From NCBI RefSeq assembly GCF_000002515.2, contig NC_006040.1:744001-808000 (forward strand): a DNA stretch of 64,000 nucleotides, given 5' to 3'. Source of the stretch: Kluyveromyces lactis (lineage: Eukaryota; Ascomycota; Saccharomycetes; Saccharomycetales; Saccharomycetaceae). The stretch's first letter is position 1; each line of letters begins with the position of its first letter. Shown one piece after another: positions 20,634-30,787 of this stretch. Made by a program: the position numbers and the translations under genes. A model generated the notes under the pieces. That model did no database searches, was not told the origin of the DNA, and was given only the letters and a program-made list of their open reading frames with translations.

Positions 20634-21998
20634 CTATAGAAGCCTCCCTAGCGTGCTCTTCTTTGTACGCTTCTTACAAATGGCAGTATCCCTTTCAATA
20701 ATCTCACGTAATAGCATGGCGAATGCAACGTCAACATTGTCATCAGTCATCGAATCCAAACCTACAAACCCACAATTCCATTGAAGAGCCAAATCTTTCC
20801 CCCACTGCAACAACACTGGGGATGCTAAATCGTGACGCATATGTGTACCAATAATAATGATCGGAGGTGGGGAATCAGGAGCATCAGGAGCCAAATTGAT
20901 GTCTTTCAATGTCGTTATTAGTTTTTTTCTTTGGTTCTCCTTTGTGTGTACTTCGCTCTTCCACATTTGTTTCAAATTCTGCATTAAACTGTAAATATCT
21001 GTTTCTGCAGAATCTTTCGTAAGCTTTTGATAGTTCCTGTATTCTTTCCATGCATCGAGGAAACAGTTTCTAATTGTAGTTAGCAGACTGAATCCACCAT
21101 CATCGAACTCTGACCAGGAGTTTTTTCTATTATTTGACGCATTACTTGAAGCAGAATGTAAGGGTGAAATATCATGCGAGTCGGCATTAGCATCAGTGTA
21201 AGAAGGCAATGCGTCGATTTTGTTTAGTTCTGGTACTAGACTGTACACAAGAAAATAACCATCCACACGTCCGTTTAATTCTGCTGCTCCTGATGCAACA
21301 AGGATTGGTTGCGTGGAGACGGGCTTACGCGGTTCATCTGCCAATCCTCTCAATCTTGGTTTACCCAAATTGGAGAATAGAGAAAGCTCCAAGAATGGCA
21401 CGACCATATCTGGATTAAATCCTGGTGTATCTATAATATCAATTGAAATGTCAGTGTATGATGGAGGTATGTAACCAAGTCGTCTGAAGGCTTCAAGATT
21501 GTATCTTTTCTGGAATTCATCTATCGAAAGTGAATTTTTGCAGTGTTGGTCCGATGCTATATTCCCATTAGAGTTTGTCATTAAATTTACATTCTTTTCA
21601 TTTATCTCATCGTGAGAATCCAAGTATTTGTATACGTGATTATCTCGTTTCAGATCCGCATCGTCTTTAATATTGTGATCTCGAGCATACTTATACTCTT
21701 GCATTATAATATTGAATATGAAAGGTGATAGCAAAAGACGTGAGGTCAACTCTGGTGATTCAATCAATGGTGCAGTAATTTCACCACGAGTCCTATTTTT
21801 GAGACGAGCATGGCATTTCCGGTCCATCAAGAATCGTGCAAGAGGACTCGAAGGTTTGAACGTGAATAACCAGTTCGTTTGTTTTCTTGTTGGGTAATGA
21901 ACTTCATGTACCAAATTAACGGTTAATCTTGAGGCGAAAGATGTTTTGCCAGTAGATGAGCCACCTAAAATGACCACTCTTATAGGTCTTTCAGTCAT
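20634..21998 (-). CDS. P-loop (GTPase-like) protein, YPR084W type
   Basis: 454 residues. The N terminus carries a Walker A/G1 motif GGSSTGKTS (12-20) after the strand RVVILG. IIDTPGF about 185 residues in resembles the G3 DxxG motif, and HMRHDL near residue 390 could sit where an NKxD motif would be. The Ras core is stretched by large insertions, so it is an atypical small-GTPase-like fold. The start is the first ATG (21998). It ends 26 bases from the ASA1 stop, convergent, exactly as YPR084W lies beside YPR085C in S. cerevisiae, and the length is about that of YPR084W, an uncharacterised protein. Function is unknown; the orthology rests on synteny and length. Confidence 0.82.
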   Translation of the reverse strand: MTERPIRVVILGGSSTGKTSFASRLTVNLVHEVHYPTRKQTNWLFTFKPSSPLARFLMDRKCHARLKNRTRGEITAPLIESPELTSRLLLSPFIFNIIMQEYKYARDHNIKDDADLKRDNHVYKYLDSHDEINEKNVNLMTNSNGNIASDQHCKNSLSIDEFQKRYNLEAFRRLGYIPPSYTDISIDIIDTPGFNPDMVVPFLELSLFSNLGKPRLRGLADEPRKPVSTQPILVASGAAELNGRVDGYFLVYSLVPELNKIDALPSYTDANADSHDISPLHSASSNASNNRKNSWSEFDDGGFSLLTTIRNCFLDAWKEYRNYQKLTKDSAETDIYSLMQNLKQMWKSEVHTKENQRKKLITTLKDINLAPDAPDSPPPIIIIGTHMRHDLASPVLLQWGKDLALQWNCGFVGLDSMTDDNVDVAFAMLLREIIERDTAICKKRTKKSTLGRLL

Positions 21999-22399
21999 TC
22001 TGATGTTAAAGTTGGATAAGTGCACAAATGTGTCAAACTCTGGATGGTTCTTTTGAGTAACGATTAGGAAAACTTGCTAGAATAGCTATCAATTGCAATA
22101 AAATGAAAATCACTCGATGATGGGAAGATTACAAACCTCCAAGACCATTCAAAAGCTGAGAGTTTTGTGGTTCAGCAAACAGCAGTTTTAATTAATTAAA
22201 GCCCTGCTAATTTCCTTCGCAGTATAGTCAACTTGTTTAGATAATGATTCATTTTTCACCAAAACTGTAAATAACCAAAATTTAGAGCCATAACAGTGAA
22301 CCTGACATAATGATGAGGAACGGGCTAGGGTAAGAAATTCAGGATATAGCTATTGAACTTCTTAGAAGTGAAACCCAGCTAGGTGGGAAGTAAATAGTA
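21999..22399. other. Divergent promoter, YPR084W-like/ATG14
   Basis: About 400 bases, AT-rich, with a TTAATTAATTAA stretch near 22190. No RNA gene is seen. Confidence 0.5.
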
Positions 22400-23323
22400 A
22401 TGATACATTGTGGGATCTGTGGCAGTCCTAAGATCCCAAATGTCGAATTTTTATGTGCTCATTGTATTAATGGATCCCCATCAATACTTTTAAGGGACAA
22501 ACTAAAGCTATTGTTGCTCCGCCAAGAAGTTGAACAGCTTAAACATGATGTCGGAGAACAGCTAGAAGCTGGATTTGCCGGTAATGGTCAGTTTGGCAAG
22601 CAGTTGCAGAAACTAGATGTGTACAACGAGAAACGCAGATTGATCAAACTGCGACAACGGGTACAATTAGTCAAAAATAAGATAGACGTGAAACGGAACC
22701 GGTACCAGGAACTTGAACGGTACTTGAAAGATGAGGATCATTTCGATAAAGACAAAAAAGTGTTTGACGTTGAAGAAATAGTGAATGATGAGGCGTTGAC
22801 TATGAGTAAGCTCTCTCAAGTCTTGCAAAGAAAGCAAACAGCGTTGTTTAAAGAGCTTTGTCAATGGTTTCGTATCGAAAAATGTGACGAGGATGTTAAT
22901 AATAATAATAATGTTTCTGCTTATACAATCTGGGGGGTCCCAATGATAAATCTCAAGTATAGCAATGAGATGGACCGTGACAAGCAAGTGATTTCTATGA
23001 GGTACATCCACCAATTCATCAACTTTTCCTTCAACATTTGGCTGTTCGAAGGAATATCTGACGTTTCCATTGAAAACGAACAAAACGTAATCCAGAACTA
23101 CTCACAGTTAATATATGACACTCTAAGATTACTACAGGTCAGAAAACTTGTGTCTGAATCCGTCTCCATAAGAGATATATTGATAAGGTACGATCTAGAT
23201 GGAATGATATACTATCTCTCCAAAAGCAAATATCTTTCCTCACTCGACGACGCATCGAACTCATACCCACCAACTTTACAGAACATAAAGCAGCTTGTAG
23301 CATCCATGATACCCTCTATATAG
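22400..23323 (+). CDS. ATG14: Autophagy protein Atg14 (PI3-kinase complex I subunit)
   Basis: 307 residues against 344 in S. cerevisiae Atg14 (YBR128C), the subunit that directs Vps34-Vps15-Atg6 to the phagophore assembly site. The diagnostic N terminus has a cysteine cluster (CGICG... FLCAHC) followed by INGSPSILLRDKLKLLLL, very close to yeast CAHCINTSPSLLLKLKL. Coiled-coil segments follow over about 40-155. A NNNNN run (about 170) comes from AAT repeats. The C-terminal half contains YDLDGMIYYLSKSK, matching yeast YDVDGLFYNMVKRN. The start is the ATG at 22400. It is followed by VMA2, as in the YBR127-128 order. The identification is secure. Confidence 0.95.
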   Translation: MIHCGICGSPKIPNVEFLCAHCINGSPSILLRDKLKLLLLRQEVEQLKHDVGEQLEAGFAGNGQFGKQLQKLDVYNEKRRLIKLRQRVQLVKNKIDVKRNRYQELERYLKDEDHFDKDKKVFDVEEIVNDEALTMSKLSQVLQRKQTALFKELCQWFRIEKCDEDVNNNNNVSAYTIWGVPMINLKYSNEMDRDKQVISMRYIHQFINFSFNIWLFEGISDVSIENEQNVIQNYSQLIYDTLRLLQVRKLVSESVSIRDILIRYDLDGMIYYLSKSKYLSSLDDASNSYPPTLQNIKQLVASMIPSI

Positions 23324-23714
23324 TCCTCCCATACATAGAGCCTACTGATACTGAGGTAATGTCCTAACGTGTGTGTAGCTCATGATAGGATTCTCAGTTA
23401 CCCTACCTTCCAGATACGTGGTACTTTCTACGAGAAATCAATAATTCACAATTTACAACCTGACGAAAAGAGAACATAGATATCCTGGCCCCTTTCTCAC
23501 TAGAAAATAGATAGGAAGAAGGTTAAAAGTACGGCTATCGTGCAGTGGGGTCATCACATAGGTCAATCACTCTAGCAAGGGACTATTTGGGTTTTGAAAT
23601 ACACGAGAAGGCCTTTATCGCTTCGAAAACACAGATACCGCAGGTACAATAAATAGGCTAGAAGTCACATACCGTGAATCTAAATTATAGAGAAATATTT
23701 TAAAACACAGACCA
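23324..23714. other. Intergenic: VMA2 promoter
   Basis: About 390 bases between tandem genes. No gene is seen, and no named element was found with confidence. Confidence 0.5.
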
Positions 23715-25268
23715 ATGTCTACACTTACTGATAAGCAGCTGTTCGACTTGAACAAGAAGGCCGTTACTGAGGGGTTTAAGATCAAGCCACGGTTGAACTA
23801 TAATACTGTTGGTGGTGTCAACGGTCCATTGGTTATTTTGGAAAAAGTGAAATTCCCACGTTATAATGAAATTGTGAATTTGACACTACCAGATGGCTCA
23901 GTTAGACAAGGTCAAGTCTTGGAAGTTAGAGGTGATCGTGCCATTGTTCAAGTGTTCGAAGGTACCTCTGGTATCGATGTCAAGAAGACCACTGTGGAGT
24001 TCACGGGTGAAAATTTGAGAATCCCAGTTTCTGAAGATGCTTTGGGTAGAATCTTTGATGGTTCAGGTAGACCTATCGATAACGGTCCAAAAGTGTTTGC
24101 TGAAGATTACTTGGATATCAATGGTTCTGCTATTAACCCATACGCTCGTATTTATCCAGAGGAAATGATTTCCACTGGTATTTCTGCGATCGATACCATG
24201 AACTCCATTGCCCGTGGTCAAAAGATTCCAATTTTCTCTGCATCTGGTTTACCGCATAACGAAATTGCTGCCCAAATTTGTAGACAAGCAGGCTTGGTTA
24301 GACCAACTAAGGATGTTCATGATGGTCATGAAGAAAATTTCAGTATTGTTTTTGCAGCTATGGGTGTTAATTTAGAAACCGCTAGATTCTTTAAACAAGA
24401 TTTCGAAGAAAATGGTTCCTTGGAAAGAACATCTCTTTTCTTAAATTTGGCAAACGATCCAACCATTGAAAGAATTATTACTCCTAGATTGGCTTTGACT
24501 ACTGCTGAATATTTGGCATACCAGACCGAAAGACACGTTTTGACCATTTTGACTGATATGTCCTCTTATGCTGATGCTTTGAGAGAAGTCTCTGCTGCTA
24601 GAGAAGAAGTCCCAGGTAGACGTGGTTACCCAGGTTACATGTACACAGATTTGTCCACCATCTATGAAAGAGCTGGTAGAGTGGAGGGTCGTAACGGTTC
24701 CATTACCCAAATTCCTATTTTGACAATGCCTAACGATGATATTACACATCCAATTCCAGATTTGACTGGTTATATTACAGAAGGTCAAATTTCTGTCGAT
24801 CGTCAACTAGATAATAAGGGTATTTATCCACCAATCAACGTTTTGCCTTCCCTATCGAGATTAATGAAGTCTGCTATCGGTGAAGGTATGACAAGAAAGG
24901 ACCACGGTGATGTTTCTAACCAATTGTACGCTAAATATGCCATTGGTAGGGATGCTGCTGCCATGAAAGCTGTGGTCGGTGAGGAAGCTTTATCCATTGA
25001 AGATAAGCTATCTTTGGAATTTTTGGAAAAATTCGAAAAGACCTTTATTGCTCAAGGTGCCTATGAAGACAGAACTGTATTCGAATCTTTGGACCAAGCT
25101 TGGTCCCTTTTGAGAATATATCCAAAGGAAATGTTGAACAGAATTTCTCCAAAGATTTTGGACGAATTCTATGACAGAGCAAGAGATGAAGACGAAGACG
25201 AAGACGACGATGATGAAGAAGCCGTTTCCGCTGACAAGAAACCAAAGGAATCGCAGTCGTTGATTTGA
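23715..25268 (+). CDS. VMA2: V-type ATPase subunit B
   Basis: The regulatory B subunit of the V1 sector of the vacuolar proton pump, which binds nucleotide with subunit A but is not the main catalytic site. It is 517 residues, the same length as S. cerevisiae Vma2 (YBR127C). Diagnostic segments are [20 protein letters not shown], the modified P-loop region [15 protein letters not shown] (about 175-189), [20 protein letters not shown] and [22 protein letters not shown]. The C-terminal acidic tract ([11 protein letters not shown]) is longer than elsewhere in the protein. Codon use is strongly biased to highly expressed codons (GGT, AAG, GAA, TTG), as expected. The identification is secure. Confidence 0.98.
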   Translation: MSTLTDKQLFDLNKKAVTEGFKIKPRLNYNTVGGVNGPLVILEKVKFPRYNEIVNLTLPDGSVRQGQVLEVRGDRAIVQVFEGTSGIDVKKTTVEFTGENLRIPVSEDALGRIFDGSGRPIDNGPKVFAEDYLDINGSAINPYARIYPEEMISTGISAIDTMNSIARGQKIPIFSASGLPHNEIAAQICRQAGLVRPTKDVHDGHEENFSIVFAAMGVNLETARFFKQDFEENGSLERTSLFLNLANDPTIERIITPRLALTTAEYLAYQTERHVLTILTDMSSYADALREVSAAREEVPGRRGYPGYMYTDLSTIYERAGRVEGRNGSITQIPILTMPNDDITHPIPDLTGYITEGQISVDRQLDNKGIYPPINVLPSLSRLMKSAIGEGMTRKDHGDVSNQLYAKYAIGRDAAAMKAVVGEEALSIEDKLSLEFLEKFEKTFIAQGAYEDRTVFESLDQAWSLLRIYPKEMLNRISPKILDEFYDRARDEDEDEDDDDEEAVSADKKPKESQSLI

Positions 25269-25518
25269 TTTAGGTTATTCCGGGAGTAACTAAACTAAAT
25301 AAAAATTAATATCAAAGTACATTAAATAATAGTTCAAAACATGATTTGTTTTACAAAACACGAACAGTATTATCAATCGCCAAAATTAAACTATTTGTAA
25401 CGATATTCAGAATTATATTAATGTATGAATTTAATGGTACTTAATTGTGTGAACGTATAAAGATAGAATATTTTTAGAGATGTTTAAACTCATGAAGAAA
25501 TTAAACAATATGCAATGG

Positions 25519-27084
25519 TTAGTTTTTTGAGCCTATACCGTACAGGTTGTTAAGAATGTTGGATCCAAATCCGGGGACTTTTGCAGAAATTGTTGCAGCA
25601 TTCGCATTGTTTGGAGTCTGTGACATCAATTTCAGCATATCTTGACGAATCAGCTGCTGACTCATTTCTAATTTTGACAAAGGTGACGGATTTAACGGGC
25701 TGCTCGAAGCATATGGGAATTCTTGCTGACGATGGGCCAGACTTTCCAAAACTTTACTGGAACCACTTGTTGTTGGTGTTTTAATACCAATGTGATTAGA
25801 AAGAATAGACGAGTTCATGGTAGTGGAGTTATCCAACGACATAGAAGAAGAACAGTTTGGGGAGCTAAATGGAGAAAAAGTGGGTGGTGTAGTGCTTCCA
25901 AGTTCCCTGACGCTTTCTAGATCATTAGCTAACTTCTTAGCATTGTTGAATGCTTGCAGTAAATGAGGTAGTTCTTTAGTCAATGAAGTTTTTTCCATCA
26001 TCAACGAAATGTCAGAAGTACCAGACATATTTGACAATCTCCGTGACCGTCCTTGAGAAAAATGTAATTTGTCTGAGGATGGGACAAGATCGTCCAAATC
26101 ATCACCAGGTTCTTCCGCTGATTCGCTTTGTGTCTTGCCTTCTTCCTCTTCATCGATTAATGAATTATCAATAAATGAGTTAATTCCTGATAATTCTTGT
26201 AAGTCATGCTGGTCAGATTCTTGCTGTGCCTTGGCGTAATAGTGTTCAGAGTTCGTTAACAGTGTTGAATTTTCTTCTAATAACCAAGTGAAATTGAACG
26301 CTTGGTACATGCCTTCCACGTCCATGAAGATCGCCAGACATTCTTCAAACTCTGATTGATCATCAACTGTCTCAGCGTCCCGTAGCTGTTGTAAAAGTAC
26401 TTTGATGAAAGATTTATATGAAGATATCGTCTCTTTTAGGGATTCCAAATTTGCCTTGGTCATTTTATCCATATTGGTATTGTTGATTAATTCCAATTCG
26501 TAATCTATGAGAAGGAGCTTGGATCTCATGAAAAATGCTGCAACTTTTCTCTTCAATTTCCTTAGCTGGTGACCACATAGAAACCAAATCTCCAATAACA
26601 GAGTCATTGCATCCGACAGGAGTACAGTAACATCGTTTGTTTCAGTCGCCTGTTTTATGAAAACCATAACCGACCTTGAATCAAGCGACAATTGTTCCAA
26701 TGCTACGGATAATTTATCACATTTTGATATTGTCTTCAAGGCTATATCTCTATCGAAATCTTCTCCCTGTGATTTATTCCCGGAACTAGCCAATTCACTC
26801 GTACCGATAATATCTTGCAATCCAAACCTTAGCATCACGGTTTGTTCCAACGTCTTTAAATCCCATGACTTAGCCAACAGGAAGCTCAACTTGACAAGAT
26901 CTGTATAAATAGATAGTGATTCTTTACACTTTTCCACGGTTCTTTCATGCAGTTCATCGTTTATAATTTGAGTACGGTCCGATGTGTTTTGAACGCGCGC
27001 ATCCTCGATCAACTCCGTAATAACTTTCGCATCAATGGTATCCTTATTTTTGAACTGCGAGAGTATCGGATCCTTATAACTCAT
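25519..27084 (-). CDS. MDM36: Mdm36, mitochondrial distribution/cortical anchoring factor
   Basis: 521 residues, taken as the orthologue of S. cerevisiae Mdm36 (YPR083W, 579 residues), which helps the mitochondria-ER-cortex anchor formed with Num1. The N-terminal half is helical (LVKLSFLLAKSWDLKTLEQ, LLLEIWFLCGHQLRKLKRKV) and resembles the conserved Mdm36 domain. The C-terminal half is low-complexity, Ser/Thr/Asn/Pro rich. The start MSYKDPILSQF at 27084 resembles the DPIVSKF of the yeast protein. It is convergent with VMA2. On the chromosome XVI track it is next in order after YPR084W, which is the main support. Confidence 0.83.
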   Translation of the reverse strand: MSYKDPILSQFKNKDTIDAKVITELIEDARVQNTSDRTQIINDELHERTVEKCKESLSIYTDLVKLSFLLAKSWDLKTLEQTVMLRFGLQDIIGTSELASSGNKSQGEDFDRDIALKTISKCDKLSVALEQLSLDSRSVMVFIKQATETNDVTVLLSDAMTLLLEIWFLCGHQLRKLKRKVAAFFMRSKLLLIDYELELINNTNMDKMTKANLESLKETISSYKSFIKVLLQQLRDAETVDDQSEFEECLAIFMDVEGMYQAFNFTWLLEENSTLLTNSEHYYAKAQQESDQHDLQELSGINSFIDNSLIDEEEEGKTQSESAEEPGDDLDDLVPSSDKLHFSQGRSRRLSNMSGTSDISLMMEKTSLTKELPHLLQAFNNAKKLANDLESVRELGSTTPPTFSPFSSPNCSSSMSLDNSTTMNSSILSNHIGIKTPTTSGSSKVLESLAHRQQEFPYASSSPLNPSPLSKLEMSQQLIRQDMLKLMSQTPNNANAATISAKVPGFGSNILNNLYGIGSKN

Positions 27085-28794
27085 GATATCGCAATGGATG
27101 GGTTCAAAATTTGTTATTAGTTGCTTTAAGATGGATATTTCAAATTGCTATATCCAGCTAGAGAAAACTTGAACCCCACAAACAATAAAACGTTCTCAAT
27201 GACACAGTTTCGCACAGTAAGCTGATACCAGGTATTTTCACAATTTGAAGAACCTGATTTGATAAGTTGGCCAACGCAGAGAAAGAAAAATAACGGCAGA
27301 TTTCTTATACCAAGCCCTGTATTTATCTTCATCACTATAGGCATTTGTCCTATATTTTATACTGGATCTGAAATAGTAAATAGACAGAAAAACAAGAAAT
27401 AATCTTCTGATTTAAAGGAAAATAAGTCAAAGAAAGTACTTTGGACGAAAACAAATTTCGGCACACAAAGAAAAGCGCGCAGACGAGAAAACATATAGCA
27501 TCGAGTTGCAACTCCAACACGCCGTCGCGAGATACAAATCTTATAACGTTCCGAATGTGAGGACGGCAGGATCTCAGCAAAACATCCACCTTGAGGTGAA
27601 TATGTAAGGGAATTAGGCCTGTTGAGCTATGGTGAAGTGCTGTATAGTTCAAAATGGTACGATTCAGACTTGATGAGCGTTATTGCCCTATGGCTCAGTT
27701 CGGAAAACCTTACGAGAATGAGAAAAGAAGGAGATGGTGATTGGTGTTCACGTGACCTAAGGTCACGTGAACTTTTCCACTGTTCCTATCGGTGAAAGCG
27801 GCGAGTCTAACGTTTGCTGACGCCGAGCAGAATATACTACTGCCCGATGAAGAACTAGTCTAGAGTATAAATAAGAATCTTGAACGTAACAACTGACTAC
27901 CAGAGTTCTCCGATTCACATTTAATCCTAGTGTTCAGCTTATCAGTTAAAATGCACGCTCTCACAACGATGCGGTAGAAGTGATATTTTGCCGGATGCAT
28001 TAGATACATTCGAAAAAATTGATGTAATTGGCCCCCGCATTCCCCATCAATTGGAAAATAAACATTCATGCGTAAATGTTGATGCCTTAAATACTGTTAC
28101 TTTCATCCATGGATTATTAACGCATACCTGGTTGTGCAAATCAACATGAATAATGCCTGGGGACGAAAAGCTTACAAGACGGTAAAAAATATAGAGACAT
28201 ATAGCTATAGTATAAATATCGATTAAACCCCCAACCTGAACAATAGAACGGTATCTTCCAAGAGTACACAACCCAACGGTTTTTGCTTATTTTGTCTTGG
28301 GACGGTTTTTCTTGACTTTTCGGCATTCAGCTTGGTTCTTTTTTGTAAACCAGTTTCAGAAGAAATTTAAAAGGTCAAAACACAGACAACTATTAATTTT
28401 AATTACAAATTATTGTATTTGCATTTAAATGAGAGTATCAATAAACAGGTGATAAGGAGAGGTTGCATAGACTTTTGGGCGGGTATACTTGTACAAACGC
28501 AAAAACTCACACTACTCAGTTGGTATATTGTATTGTCCTATCTTTTGTTTGGCTTTACGTTTCATTACTTTTTTCTTTCTCTTCCTAACGTTTTTGTTAA
28601 GTTCTAGCAACATATTATTGTCAAATTTACTCGGAGATATCTTATCACTGAGGAACACCAAGCAACAGTTACTTCTAATCGTCAGCCCTAATAACTGAAC
28701 TTTCTTGGTCTGGATATATCAGTTTTGGAAAAAGGGGGAAGTTTCAATCAGCACACAGAACATCTTTTTACCATAGAAATACTCTTTCTAAAGT
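27085..28794. other. 1.7 kb gene-free divergent region, MDM36/CDC34
   Basis: Long divergent intergenic region with a perfect palindrome of two CACGTG boxes at 27746-27772 and a TATA-like TATAAATAAG at about 27867. An ATG-less open stretch on the plus strand at 27931-28149 has no recognisable motif. It may carry a noncoding transcript started from the TATA-like site, but no box C/D or H/ACA structure could be confirmed by eye. Confidence 0.5.
27746..27772. promoter_or_regulatory. Perfect 27-bp palindrome with two CACGTG E-boxes
   Basis: Two 13-base arms (GTTCACGTGACCT and its exact reverse complement) around a single central A. Each arm holds a TCACGTGA site, the preferred core of Cbf1 and related bHLH factors, with centres 16 bases apart (about 1.5 helical turns). 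It lies 662 bases before the MDM36 start and about 1 kb before CDC34. Confidence 0.75.
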
Positions 28795-29673
28795 ATGAGC
28801 GGCAAGAATACTGCAGCTTCTTTGTTATTACGACAATACAGGGAACTCACTGATCCGAAGAAGGCTATTCCTAGTTTCCATATTGCATTAGAAGATGATT
28901 CAAACATATTCTTGTGGAACATCGGTGTAATGGTCTTAAATGAGGAATCCATCTACCACGGAGGTTATTTCAAGGCTCAAATGAAATTCCCGGACGATTT
29001 CCCATTTTCTCCTCCAACTTTTAGATTTACTCCAGCAATTTACCACCCGAACGTTTACCGTGATGGTAGGTTGTGTATTTCTATCTTACACCAATCGGGG
29101 AACCCCACCTCGGATGAGCCCGATGAAGAAACTTGGTCTCCAGTACAGACTGTGGAATCAGTGTTGATTTCTATTGTCTCCTTGTTAGAAGATCCAAATA
29201 TTTCCTCTCCAGCTAACGTCGACGCTGCTGTTGACTACAAGAAGAATCCGGATCAGTACAAACAAAAGGTAAAACTCGAAGTGGAAAGATCAAAACAGGA
29301 TATCCCGCAAGGGTTCGTGATGCCAGAATCAACAAAGGCGTATGTTTCCCAAAGAAAGGCAAATGAAGGTATTGACACCATCAAAGAAACCGTTGCCGAT
29401 AATTTCTGGTACGACAGTGACGAAGGTGATGAAGATGTGGATATCTATGCATACGAGGATTCAGAAGATGAAGAGGATAATGACGATGTTTTCAGCAAAG
29501 ATTCTTCAAACTTGAATTTCAGCAAAAAAGCTAACAAAAACGATATCGACTCAGATGAAGATGAAGATCTGGTGCCTGAAGAAGCAGAAGATTCTCTAGA
29601 TGAAAGCGTAATGGATAGAAGAAGTAAATTAATGGAAGAAAGCGAGGAGTTAGAAGATGCAGAAATGAAATGA
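28795..29673 (+). CDS. CDC34: Ubiquitin-conjugating enzyme E2 Cdc34 (SCF partner)
   Basis: 292 residues against 295 in S. cerevisiae Cdc34 (YDR054C). It is the E2 that works with SCF ligases to ubiquitylate Sic1 and other cell-cycle regulators, allowing S-phase entry. The UBC fold spans about 8-170, with HPN at about 84-86 and the catalytic Cys94 in GRLCISIL. The acidic 12-residue insertion after the active site (SDEPDEETW) is the mark of Cdc34/Ubc7-type E2s. The C-terminal tail is strongly acidic, as needed for cullin binding. The ATG at 28795 gives the family N terminus. The identification is secure. Confidence 0.98.
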   Translation: MSGKNTAASLLLRQYRELTDPKKAIPSFHIALEDDSNIFLWNIGVMVLNEESIYHGGYFKAQMKFPDDFPFSPPTFRFTPAIYHPNVYRDGRLCISILHQSGNPTSDEPDEETWSPVQTVESVLISIVSLLEDPNISSPANVDAAVDYKKNPDQYKQKVKLEVERSKQDIPQGFVMPESTKAYVSQRKANEGIDTIKETVADNFWYDSDEGDEDVDIYAYEDSEDEEDNDDVFSKDSSNLNFSKKANKNDIDSDEDEDLVPEEAEDSLDESVMDRRSKLMEESEELEDAEMK

Positions 29674-30787
29674 TATGAATCCCTTACAACTTTTTTATTC
29701 CCTCAGAAGCAGTGCTTCTCAGCGTATCACATTCATTCACATTTCTTTCCTCACTACTGTCTTGTCTTTCTACTTCAATATACAATTATAAACACACGTT
29801 GAAGTTTGGTTACTACTGTAGTGATATACTATTTTGACCTCCAGTATAAATTCATGAACCTGTAACAACTTCAACGTCTTTATTGATTTTGTTTGGAGCA
29901 TTCGCACCTCTAAATGATGATTGTCATAACCAAACATAAAACTGGAAACTGTCCTTTTTCAATTCACCATAACGCTGAATCTACATTTCAGCCCCTCAGA
30001 TATTATATTGGAAAGTGAACAACTAACGATGCATCAAGTAACTAATAACTTAATAACACTTTTCGATGACAGTAACCCTAGCCGGTGCTGTGTGCAATAT
30101 CTATGGAATGTTTTTTCTGGTTTTGGACCTCCATCAGGATATGAGATATAAGGGGGTTGTAAGAAAGACAAAGGAGGAAATGCCTGAAAGATTTTCAAAT
30201 GGTATGAATTCGAACTTTAGAAAGTTCCTTGGAAATGAGTTCTAATTATGTGAATTGTCTTGACAACTATGCATCCTTCATTTCTTTTCTTTCCCGTTTA
30301 ATCATGCATCAATCTCGTAAACTTGTTCGGACTGATGATAAATCACTAAACAACACATTTCAATCTAACATCTTTACAAGATCACTATAATAATTTCGAA
30401 TTTTCTTCAACATAGAAAATATACATAAAGCTCTTTCAAACTTCTTTCATTAGCTACAACCGTCAATTATATCATTAAGAACTTACCTCTGGTGACTTTC
30501 CTATTGATTCAGTTATCATATATATATATATATTTATTGATAGGCCCACGATCAAAACAAAATATATACATCATGGTATACCGTCATGTTTATCCCTGAC
30601 AGAAAATATACCGCTTTTGTAATGTTATTCTTACCCCTTGGTATTAGTCCACAGCTCAGGGTTCACGTTGAATTTTATATTTCACACGTATTTTGCAATA
30701 TCTTGCTTGTTCCCCTTTAAAAACTGCCTGAGTAAGAACTTGTAAAGTCACAGCACCTTATCCAAAATTTGTAAAAAAGGGCTTCTA
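29674..30787. other. 1.1 kb convergent gene-free region
   Basis: The region between the stops of CDC34 and the minus-strand coiled-coil gene. It is AT-rich with a short (AT)n run near 30518-30533. No open frame above about 60 codons and no RNA gene signature are seen. Confidence 0.5.

Noticed and set aside
27931-28149. About 72-codon open stretch on the plus strand
   Set aside because: No ATG, no recognisable motif; kept only as part of the possible-transcript observation.
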